DNA of 64,000 nucleotides. Origin: JAIVGV01 sp031425275. Its GTDB lineage: Bacteria; Acidobacteriota; Blastocatellia; Pyrinomonadales; Pyrinomonadaceae. The notes under the pieces were generated by a model, which saw only the letters and a list, made by a program, of their open reading frames with translations, did not search any database and had not been told where the DNA came from. The stretch covers positions 1 through 64,000 of the forward strand of contig JANPJA010000166.1 in NCBI GenBank assembly GCA_031425275.1, written 5' to 3'. Positions 8,393 through 16,715 of the stretch are shown here, one piece after another; positions within the stretch are counted from its first letter, which is position 1; every line of letters starts with the position of its first letter. The position numbers and the translations under genes were made by a program.

Positions 8393-11300
8393 ATGACAAA
8401 GATCTTCAACTTTCAGTTTATATTCGGATTCCTACTGTTAGCTGGTATGTTGCTTATATGCGACGGTAATATTATTGCCCAAGAAATTTCTACTCCAACC
8501 TTAAGTCTTGCAAATCAGAATCAAATAGAGTCCAAACAGGTTGCTCCTTTGGCAGAAAGAGTAAAACGTGGTGAATTGGCTTATAGCAAAATCTTCAGCT
8601 ATATGAGACCGCGCTCTTCCAATTTGTATCGGTTACCTGCTCTTACTGAGGAAGAGATGCGGGATAAAGGAAGCGGTCTTCTTTCCCAGCCTGTGGCGAA
8701 GCCTTTACGCATCGGAACCGTTAGAACATTTTCGCCAGCTCTGGATCCAATAAGTTTGAGCCGAACATATAGCCTATCTGATGGAACTGTTTCTGTCATG
8801 GCGATTATCTCATCGAAGTCGTTGATGACACGATTACATTTCGTTGATTTCGATTTGCCGCCCGGGGCAAGGCTTTTTGTTTACTCTGCGAAGAATCCAA
8901 ATGATGTGTACGGTCCTTATGAGAGACAAGGAATATCTGACACGAAAGACTTTTGGACGCCTCCTGTTGAAGGCGAAAAAGTCATCGTTGAGTATTTCGT
9001 TCCAGAAAACATCTCTACCAGTGGGATGCCGCCTTTTCTCATCGCTGAGGTCAGCCATATGTTTAAAGACCCTCTTCATTCCCCGAATGAAGGAACTTGT
9101 CATAACAATATTCCATCCCAGTGGGCAACAACCGCAAAAGCGGTCGGAGGCGTTGATTGGATTCAAACGCCCGATCAGCTTTTCTGTACAGGGACTCTTT
9201 TGAGTAATCAGTCAGATGACTTGGCTCCTTTCTTTTTGACTGCCGAACATTGTGGCGTGAATAATTCAAACGCACAGTCTGTTAGAGTCTGGTGGTTTTA
9301 TGATGCCGCAGGACAATCACTGTCGGGCAAACCGCATTCAGATGTAGCGAGATGGCTTGCAAGCAGAGATGCAATAAGTGGAACTGATTTCACGTTATTA
9401 CAACTCCTCGGCTCAGTTCCATCGGGAATGACTTGGGCAGGCTGGACAACTGCCATGCCCGGTCTCTTTAGTGCAGTCGTAGGCATTCATCATCCAGATG
9501 GCGCATATAAACGCATATCTTATGGTGATATAGGAACAGGCTGTCCAAGCGGAATTACTTGTGCAAATTTTCTACCTGTGGATTGGGATAATGTTGGGGG
9601 CGGTGTGACAGAAGTGGGCTCTTCTGGCTCTGGATTATGGCGAGATAACTCATCCAATCCTCAATTAGTGGGACAACTTTACGGTGGAGGCTCATCTTGC
9701 GGTAATCCATTTAGTAACGATTATTACGGTCGCTTTGACCTAACTTACAACCAAATCTCTTCTTATATGAACGGCACTTGGAGTGAATTTGATGACAGCT
9801 TAGAACAAAATGATTCCCGCGCTACGTCGCGGACAGTTGCAGCTAATGCCAGCTATGGAAGTTTAGTAGTGAAATACGCTGATGAAGACTGGTATAAAAT
9901 CAACGTACCAACCGGGAGTACCGTATCGTTCACGACTAACTTTGAGCATACCTACGGAGATATTGAGCTGTTTTTATATCGTGGCGGCGATTTGACGACT
10001 ATAGATACATCCGAAACATCCAGCGATAGCGAAGTCGTCGCGCATACTAATACAGGCCCAGCAAGTGATTATTTTGTGCGCGCTTTTCTTCATCGAGGCA
10101 CGACTTATAGCAGCACACGTAATACCTACAATATGAATGTCTCCCTCCAAGGCAGCGGTGGCACTCCTCCCGGCTCATTTACATTGACGTTAACCCCTGA
10201 ATGTAGCGGAACAACTAGCCAGATAAAACTTAATTGGACCCCATCGACTGGAGCGACTACTTACGATGTTTATAGGAATGGGAGTTTATATCCCGCTGGG
10301 GCGGGACTAACAGGTACACAATTCATCAATAGCGGGAACATAACCGTTGGTGCCAGCTACAGCTATTATGTTCAAGCAAAAAATTCTGCTGGCTCAAAGA
10401 ATTCAGATACTCAATCCGCTACTGCTCCAAATTGCACTCCGACAGCCCCTAGTATTCAATTCAGTACGTCGAACTATAGCGTTAATGAAAGCGATGGTTC
10501 CGTAACAATCACAGCAACAAGAACGGGCGGAACAGGAGCATTTAATGTTAATTATGCGACGAGCAACGGAACTGCAATCGCAGGTCAGGATTACACAGCC
10601 AAGAGTGGGACATTGAGCTTCGGATCAAGCGACACGAGTAAGACATTTAGCGTTTCAATAATTAATGACACAACGGTGGAGTCAAATGAAACAGTAAATC
10701 TTACATTGAGCAGTCCCACCGGGGGCGCGAATCTTGGCTCGCCGAGCACAACTGTTCTAACGATCTTCGATAACGATGCCGGGTGTCCACCTCCAGCCTC
10801 AATTACTGTGGGCCAAACGCGTACCGGTTCGTTGGCCTCCTCGGATTGTGTCGTGTCGGGTACAGGCCGCTATTATGACGTTTACTCTTTCAGTGGTACA
10901 GCCGGACAAGGAATTGCAGCCTCAATGGATTCGTCGGGCTTCGACACTTACTTGTATTTAACGAACTCGGCCAATCAGATTCTCGATGAAGACAACAACA
11001 GTGGGCCGGGAACGAATTCACGCATCCCGAACTCGTCGGGGTTTTTCACCCTCCCTGCGACCGGTTCTTACTTTCTGTGGGCCAGTTCCGCAACTGATAA
11101 CGCCACGGGAGCCTATTCCGTCGGCCTTTTACAATGTACTTATTTGATCTCATCGTCCGGGAACACTGTCGGCCCGGGGAATGGCGGAGGTAGCTTTCTT
11201 ATGGACACTCAGTCGGGGTGTGCGTGGTCGGCTGTCAGCGATTCTACCTCTTGGCTTACGACGTCAAGCAGCGGCTCTGGCGATGGAACAGTCAGCTATA

Positions 11301-12871
11301 ACTTTACTGCGAACCCCAATACGAGTCCTCGAACTGGCAGAATCACCGTCGGTGGGCAGGTTTCCACGATTACTCAAATCGGTGTTGGCGGTGCAGGCAA
11401 CGTTCGATTCAGTTCGACGATTTATGCGGCAAACGAAGGTGGGGGAGATGCCACGATAACAGTCACCCGAACCAGTGGGACGGGGACTGGAACTGTCAGT
11501 TATTCTACATCAGATGGGACAGCGACGGCGGGGACGGATTACACTCCTGCGAGCGGGACACTTATTTTTAGTGATAACGTAACAAGTAGAACCTTTCCCG
11601 TCACGATCCTCGACGACACCGCATTTGAGGGTAATGAGTCAATCAATCTGTCATTGAGCAATCCCTCCACAAGCTTGACACTTGGAAATCCGAGTACGGC
11701 AACCTTGACGATTATCGACAATGATAGTTCACCCATGACTGTTCAATTCAGCGCGGCAAGCTTTAGTGTCAACGAAGGCAACGGGCGCGCTACGATCACT
11801 GTCACGCGCGCGGGCGATGCGACAGGCGTTGCCAGCATTGCTTACGTGACGGTTGACGATCCTGCCGCCGTCAGGTGCGACATAGTGAACGGCACGGCCT
11901 ATGCGCGCTGCGACTACGCGACGACCATGGACAGGCTCGAATTCGCGGCGGGCGAATCGCAGAAGACCTTCACCATTCCCGTCATCGACGACGCGCACGC
12001 CGAGGGGCCGGAGACGGTGATGCTCAGGCTCAGCGGGACGGCCGGCGCGACGCTGGGGGCGCAGGGCACCGCCACGCTTACGATCAACGACAATGACGCG
12101 GCGGCCGGGCCGAACCCCATCAACTTTTCGCCCTTCTTAGTTCGGATGCAGTACCTCGACTTCCTCTCACGCGAGCCGGAGTCGGGCGAGCCGTGGACGA
12201 ACGTGCTCAACAACTGCCCGAACCCGTTCAACACAGACCCCAACAGTCTGTCGGCCGGGTGCGACCGCAACCTCGTCTCGTCGGCCTTCTTCCGCTCGCA
12301 GGAGTTCCAGTTGAAGGGCTACTACGTCTTCCTGTTTTACAAGGTCTCGTTCGGGCGTCTGCCGCAGTATGATGAAATCGTCTCCGACATGCGCACTATC
12401 ACGGGGCAGACCTCTGCCGAGGTCTTCGCCAAGCGCGCGGCGTTCGCCGATGCGTGGGCGCAGCGGCAGGGGTTCCGGAGTGCCTATGACTCGATGAGCA
12501 ATGCGGCATACGTCGATGCGCTGCTGGGGCCTTACGGCCTCTCAGCGATCACAACCCCCGATCCGACCGCCCCGGACGGCGACGTGTACGTGACCTTGAC
12601 GAAGAGCGATCTCGTCGGCCGCCTCGGCGCGGGCACGCTGACGCGGGCGCAGGTCTTACGCGCGGTTGTGCAGAGCCGCGAGGCGGACGCGCGCGAGTAC
12701 AACGGGGCGTTCGTCGCGATGCAGTACTACGGCTACCTCCGGCGCACCCCGGAGGCGGGCGGCTATCAGGCGTGGCTCAATTATCTGAACTCACACCCGA
12801 GTGACTTCCGCACGATGATTGATGGCTTCCTGAATTCAGTCGAGTATAAGCTGAGGTTCGGCACGCCGTAG
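8393..12871 (+). CDS. Exported trypsin-like serine protease with PPC, Fn3, Calx-beta, BACON and DUF4214 domains (mosaic gene)
   Basis: A 1492-aa exported protein with a signal peptide (~1-29). A propeptide-like region of the lysyl-endopeptidase type is followed by a chymotrypsin-fold protease with FLTAEHCG (His286), SGTDFTLL (Asp332) and GSSGSG (Ser411). Further domains in order: PPC (~464-585), Fn3 (~593-682), Calx-beta (~683-796), a second PPC-like domain (~799-915), BACON (~916-999), Calx-beta (~1000-1112), Calx-beta (~1114-1236) and DUF4214 (~1241-1492). GTGGAG precedes the ATG. The first ~1110 codons are AT-rich and the last ~380 are GC-rich like the rest of the window. The C-terminal part closely resembles that of the next gene. 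Likely an extracellular protease whose C-terminus governs attachment or sorting. Confidence 0.85.
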   Translation: MTKIFNFQFIFGFLLLAGMLLICDGNIIAQEISTPTLSLANQNQIESKQVAPLAERVKRGELAYSKIFSYMRPRSSNLYRLPALTEEEMRDKGSGLLSQPVAKPLRIGTVRTFSPALDPISLSRTYSLSDGTVSVMAIISSKSLMTRLHFVDFDLPPGARLFVYSAKNPNDVYGPYERQGISDTKDFWTPPVEGEKVIVEYFVPENISTSGMPPFLIAEVSHMFKDPLHSPNEGTCHNNIPSQWATTAKAVGGVDWIQTPDQLFCTGTLLSNQSDDLAPFFLTAEHCGVNNSNAQSVRVWWFYDAAGQSLSGKPHSDVARWLASRDAISGTDFTLLQLLGSVPSGMTWAGWTTAMPGLFSAVVGIHHPDGAYKRISYGDIGTGCPSGITCANFLPVDWDNVGGGVTEVGSSGSGLWRDNSSNPQLVGQLYGGGSSCGNPFSNDYYGRFDLTYNQISSYMNGTWSEFDDSLEQNDSRATSRTVAANASYGSLVVKYADEDWYKINVPTGSTVSFTTNFEHTYGDIELFLYRGGDLTTIDTSETSSDSEVVAHTNTGPASDYFVRAFLHRGTTYSSTRNTYNMNVSLQGSGGTPPGSFTLTLTPECSGTTSQIKLNWTPSTGATTYDVYRNGSLYPAGAGLTGTQFINSGNITVGASYSYYVQAKNSAGSKNSDTQSATAPNCTPTAPSIQFSTSNYSVNESDGSVTITATRTGGTGAFNVNYATSNGTAIAGQDYTAKSGTLSFGSSDTSKTFSVSIINDTTVESNETVNLTLSSPTGGANLGSPSTTVLTIFDNDAGCPPPASITVGQTRTGSLASSDCVVSGTGRYYDVYSFSGTAGQGIAASMDSSGFDTYLYLTNSANQILDEDNNSGPGTNSRIPNSSGFFTLPATGSYFLWASSATDNATGAYSVGLLQCTYLISSSGNTVGPGNGGGSFLMDTQSGCAWSAVSDSTSWLTTSSSGSGDGTVSYNFTANPNTSPRTGRITVGGQVSTITQIGVGGAGNVRFSSTIYAANEGGGDATITVTRTSGTGTGTVSYSTSDGTATAGTDYTPASGTLIFSDNVTSRTFPVTILDDTAFEGNESINLSLSNPSTSLTLGNPSTATLTIIDNDSSPMTVQFSAASFSVNEGNGRATITVTRAGDATGVASIAYVTVDDPAAVRCDIVNGTAYARCDYATTMDRLEFAAGESQKTFTIPVIDDAHAEGPETVMLRLSGTAGATLGAQGTATLTINDNDAAAGPNPINFSPFLVRMQYLDFLSREPESGEPWTNVLNNCPNPFNTDPNSLSAGCDRNLVSSAFFRSQEFQLKGYYVFLFYKVSFGRLPQYDEIVSDMRTITGQTSAEVFAKRAAFADAWAQRQGFRSAYDSMSNAAYVDALLGPYGLSAITTPDPTAPDGDVYVTLTKSDLVGRLGAGTLTRAQVLRAVVQSREADAREYNGAFVAMQYYGYLRRTPEAGGYQAWLNYLNSHPSDFRTMIDGFLNSVEYKLRFGTP

Positions 12872-12924
12872 GATTGAAGCTTCGGCCCCACGAGTCTGAA
12901 CACACGACAAGGCCGCTGTATGGT

Positions 12925-12973
12925 CAGCACCTCCGAGTTCGCCGCCGCCGTCATCGCCGCCATGGGGTGACGG
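12925..12973 (+). repeat. icd 3'-end repeat, copy 2 (displaced gene end)
   Basis: This matches 44 of 49 nt of the icd 3' terminus (7723-7771), including the stop codon. Translated in frame it reads STSEFAAAVIAAMG-stop, against STSEFADAIITAMQ-stop in icd. No upstream icd sequence is present. The fragment looks like an alternative icd end displaced by insertion of the intervening 5.15 kb, or a leftover of a duplication. Confidence 0.75.
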
Positions 12974-13418
12974 CGGCGGGGCGGCCGGGCGAGTACTTGA
13001 GCCGCCGGCGCGAAGCGGCCCGCGCGGCGGCTTGACTGCGCCGGGGGCGTCCTTTAGATTTTTCCTTTCCCACGTGGGTCTTTGAGTTTCGGTCTTGGCA
13101 GGTGCGGCCCCGGCGGGCGGCGCGGGTCGTCGCGCCGGGTTGGTCGCCGCCGCCGCCCCGCGGCTCAGTAGATTCCTACCGCGTTAGCCAGCATCTCCCT
13201 TTGCGCAAAAACCAGATGACGGATGAAGTTCCGGGGCAAACGTGTGCGGGCCGGGCGCATCAAAATTGAGTTTCCTGAAGTCCCCTCAAGTTGTGGGTTT
13301 TATTTAAGTCGCCTCCTCCATCATCCTCGCGCCGTTGCCTGCCCGATCGTCTTTCAGCGCGCGCACGTCCATCTCTCGCGGGGCCGCCCCCTTTGCCGAA
13401 CCAGAAGAGGTTTTCTCG
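12974..13418 (+). promoter_or_regulatory. Leader of the 13419 gene with a degenerate CTCAAG-repeat promoter
   Basis: GC-rich and free of credible ORFs up to about 13250. CTGAAG (13275-13280) and CTCAAG (13285-13290) are followed after 9-10 nt by TTATTT/TATTTA (13300-13306) as a possible -10. This is a weaker version of the promoter at 25197 and 27574. AGAAGAGG at 13403-13410 is the ribosome binding site for ATG 13419. Confidence 0.45.
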
Positions 13419-16400
13419 ATGAGTGTTAAAGGTGCGGGTGTGAAAAATTCCGACGCGCGGCGCATTCTCCGGCGACCGCGGACTTTCGTGGCGCTCTGTC
13501 TGCTGGCCCTCGCGGGCGCGCTCTTCTTCGGGGGCGCGCGCGTGCCCGTGGCGGGCGCGCAGGAAGCGGCGGGCGCGAAGCGCAAAAGCGCGGCGCAGAG
13601 ACCGGTTAAGGACGCGTCCGACGGGGCGCGGCTCGCGCGCGCGGGCGGCGACGCCAAACAGAACGCGGAGCGGAAGAACGGCGACACGCCCGCCATCTTC
13701 GGCTGCACCTCCTCGCCCGCCGAGACGCCCATCGCCTTCGGCCAGACCGTCAACAACGGCACGCTCTCCAGCACCGATTGCAGACACCCGCAGGACGGCT
13801 CCTTTTACGACGCCTACACCTTCACCGGCACGGCCGGACAGGGCGTTTACATCAGGATGGACTCGGGCAACACGGCGGCCTTAGACCCCTACCTGTATCT
13901 GGTCAAGCCGGGTGAGACCGCGCTCAGCTACACGACCGTCCAGAACGACGACATCGAGCTGAACACCAACGTCAATTCGGAAATCTTCGCGGTGCTGCCC
14001 TTCACCGGCACCTACACCATCATGGCGAACTCCCGGCTCTCCGGGCAGACCGGGAGCTATTTCCTGACGCTGCGCTCGAACTGTAGCGCGACGGCCATCG
14101 CCTCCGGGGCCGCCACCCCCGGCACTTTGCAGACCAGCGACTGCGCGCTGCCCGACGGCTCTTTCGCCGACATCTACTCGTTCACAGCCAACGCCGGGCA
14201 GCAGGTGTCCGTCAGCATGGCGGCGCAGAGCTTCAACGATCCCAACCCGCTCAACAACGACACCTACCTCTACCTCTTCGGCCCCGACGGGTACACGGTC
14301 GTCGCCACGAACGACGACTCCAATCCGGATGTCGATAGAAGTTCGCGCATCCCGCCCGGCTCCGGCTTCGGGATGCTCCCGGCGACCGGCACTTACTACA
14401 TCATCGCCAACTCGTTCCAGCCGAACACGACGGGCAACTACACGGTCACGCTCAACCGCGGCCCGACGGACTGCGCGACCGTCGGCATCACCCCGGGGCA
14501 GACGCTCTCGGGGGCCTTGTCAACGGCCGACTGCCGCCTCTTGCAAGACGGTTCGTTCCTCGACCGCTACACTTTCAGCGGCACGGCCGGCCAGCAGGTC
14601 GCCATCGCGATGACGTCCACCGCGACGCCCGCGCTCGACACCTATCTCTTCCTGCTCGACTCGAACGGCATCGTCCTCGCCGAGAACGACGACATAGACG
14701 GGACGGCCAACAGTAACTCGCGCATCCCCCTCGGCGGCGGGTCATTCACGCTGCCCGTGACGGGGACTTACACGATTCTCGCCAACGCCGCCGCGCCGAA
14801 CCTGACCGGCAGCTACACGCTCGCGCTCAACGGCGCCGGCGCCGCCTGCACCTACGCGCTCACGGCCGCGTCGCGCGACAACGTCTCGCCCGCCGGCGGC
14901 ACCTTCGACAACACCTTCACGACCCAAGCCGGCTGCGCCGTCGCCGTGACCAGTAACGTCGCGTGGCTGACCGTCAATTCGAGCAGCGTCTCGGCGACGG
15001 GCGCGGGGACTTTCAACTACACCGTCGCGGCCAACGCGACGACGCAGAGCCGGACGGGGACGCTCTCGGTCAGCGGGCAGACCTTCACGGTCACGCAAGT
15101 AGGGGCCTGTCAGGTCAGCATCTTCCCGACCGTGCGCGCCTTTACGCAGGCGGCCGGCGCGGGCCGCTTCACCGTCATCCCGGCCACCAACACTTGCGCG
15201 TGGACGGCCTCGACCGCGACGCCGTGGATCACTTTGACCGCGCCCGTCACCGGCACCGGCACGGGCCGGGTCAACTACACGGTCGCGGCCAACACCACCG
15301 CGGCCACGCGGACGGGAACCATCATCGTCGGCGACAAGACGCACACCGTCACGCAGACCTCCGCCGGGACGACGCCCGCCGTCTCGTTCAGCAACACGGG
15401 CTACGCCGTCGTCGAGAGCGAGGGCACGCTCACCATCCGCATCTCCGTGTCGCGCACGGGCTCCGATTTGTCGGGCGCGTCCACGGTCGAGTACCGCACG
15501 GTTGATAACCCGGCGGCTGTCCCCTGCAACCCGACCGTGAGGGACGACAACGGCAACCTCTTCCCGCAGGGTGCGGCCTACGCCCGCTGCGACTACGCCA
15601 CCACCGTTGACACGCTGACCTTCAACCAGAACGAGGTGACGAAGGACTTCCTGATCCCGCTCATCAACGACGTCCACGTCGAAGGCCCGGAGACTTTCCA
15701 GATCGCGCTCTCGAACCCGCAGGGCGCGACGACCGGCGCGAACACGACGGCCACCGTCACCATCGTGGACGACGACAACGCGCAGCCAACCTCGAACCCG
15801 ATCCGCCAGAACAATCCGGTGGGATACAACTTCTTCGTCCGCCAGCAGTACCTCGACTTCCTGTCGCGCGAGCCGGAGGCGGGCCAGCCGTGGACGAACA
15901 TTTTGATCAACTGCGCGAACCCGGACAACACCGACTCGGCGAGCCCCTCGGCCGGGTGCGACCGCATCATCGTCTCGCAGTCCTTCTTCGAGTCCGACGA
16001 GTTCGCGCTCAAGGGCCGCTTCGTCTTCCTCTTCTACAAGTCCGCGTTCGCGCGCAACGCCTCGACCGGCGTAATCGATCCGAACTACGTGCCCGAGTAC
16101 GAGGACATCGTCTCGGACATGCGCCGCGTGACGGGCACGACGCCCGTCGAGACCATCGCCAAGCGGCTCGACTTCGCCGACGACTTCGTCTCGCGCCCCG
16201 CCTTCACCGCGCGCTACAACGCGCTCACGCCCGCGCAGTACGTGGACACGCTGCTCGCCAACGTCGGGGCCGCCCTGACGACGCCCGACCCCGTCTCCGG
16301 CGTGACCCGCAACTCGCTCGTCAATGACCTGACGACCGCGACGAAGACGCGCTCCGACGTGCTCCGCCTCATCGCCGAAGCGCGCGAGGTCAACGATCTC

Positions 16401-16583
16401 CAATTCAAGCACGCATACGTCGCCATGCAGTACTACGGCTACCTCCGGCGCAAGCCCGAGCCGGGCGGCTATCAGGACAACCTCAATGCCATCAGCCCGC
16501 CGCGCAACGCGCCCCCGCGCGAGATGGTCAACGGCTTCCTCAACTCCAGAGAGTACCGCTGGAGGTTCGGCCCCGACTTGTAA
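13419..16583 (+). CDS. Exported multidomain protein: three PPC, two BACON, Calx-beta and DUF4214
   Basis: 1054 aa from ATG 13419, chosen for the AGAAGAGG site 8 nt upstream. A long signal peptide (~1-48) is followed by three PPC-type beta-sandwich repeats (each with a YDAYTFTGTAGQ- or FLDRYTFSGTAGQ-like core), two BACON domains (each ending VTQ), a Calx-beta domain and a ~250-aa DUF4214 domain. No catalytic domain is visible, so it is probably a surface or matrix protein. The Calx-beta/DUF4214 part (for instance YARCDYATT, QQYLDFLSREPE and AYVAMQYYGYLRR) closely parallels the end of the preceding protease. The CTCAAG-type promoter suggests co-regulation with other exported proteins. Confidence 0.85.
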   Translation: MSVKGAGVKNSDARRILRRPRTFVALCLLALAGALFFGGARVPVAGAQEAAGAKRKSAAQRPVKDASDGARLARAGGDAKQNAERKNGDTPAIFGCTSSPAETPIAFGQTVNNGTLSSTDCRHPQDGSFYDAYTFTGTAGQGVYIRMDSGNTAALDPYLYLVKPGETALSYTTVQNDDIELNTNVNSEIFAVLPFTGTYTIMANSRLSGQTGSYFLTLRSNCSATAIASGAATPGTLQTSDCALPDGSFADIYSFTANAGQQVSVSMAAQSFNDPNPLNNDTYLYLFGPDGYTVVATNDDSNPDVDRSSRIPPGSGFGMLPATGTYYIIANSFQPNTTGNYTVTLNRGPTDCATVGITPGQTLSGALSTADCRLLQDGSFLDRYTFSGTAGQQVAIAMTSTATPALDTYLFLLDSNGIVLAENDDIDGTANSNSRIPLGGGSFTLPVTGTYTILANAAAPNLTGSYTLALNGAGAACTYALTAASRDNVSPAGGTFDNTFTTQAGCAVAVTSNVAWLTVNSSSVSATGAGTFNYTVAANATTQSRTGTLSVSGQTFTVTQVGACQVSIFPTVRAFTQAAGAGRFTVIPATNTCAWTASTATPWITLTAPVTGTGTGRVNYTVAANTTAATRTGTIIVGDKTHTVTQTSAGTTPAVSFSNTGYAVVESEGTLTIRISVSRTGSDLSGASTVEYRTVDNPAAVPCNPTVRDDNGNLFPQGAAYARCDYATTVDTLTFNQNEVTKDFLIPLINDVHVEGPETFQIALSNPQGATTGANTTATVTIVDDDNAQPTSNPIRQNNPVGYNFFVRQQYLDFLSREPEAGQPWTNILINCANPDNTDSASPSAGCDRIIVSQSFFESDEFALKGRFVFLFYKSAFARNASTGVIDPNYVPEYEDIVSDMRRVTGTTPVETIAKRLDFADDFVSRPAFTARYNALTPAQYVDTLLANVGAALTTPDPVSGVTRNSLVNDLTTATKTRSDVLRLIAEAREVNDLQFKHAYVAMQYYGYLRRKPEPGGYQDNLNAISPPRNAPPREMVNGFLNSREYRWRFGPDL

Positions 16584-16609
16584 ACCGCGCCCGCCACGGC
16601 GCGCCTTGA

Positions 16610-16659
16610 AAACAGTAACGCCGCCGCGATCCCTTTGGATCGCGGCGGCGTTACTGTTT
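16610..16659. terminator. Bidirectional terminator hairpin
   Basis: AAACAGTAACGCCGCCGCG (from 16610) pairs over 23 bp with 16637-16659 across a 4-nt CTTT loop. A-rich and T-rich ends on either side allow termination from both strands. It sits between the convergent genes ending at 16583 (+) and 16716 (-). Confidence 0.85.
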
Positions 16660-16715
16660 GGCGGGCGGGAAACTGCCCCGCCCACCTGTTCGCCCCTGTC
16701 AGCGAAACTCGGTCA

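Noticed and set aside
7772..12924. Prophage or integrative element with its own integrase
   Set aside because: No integrase, phage or replication gene is visible in the segment; only the icd end duplication and composition support an insertion.
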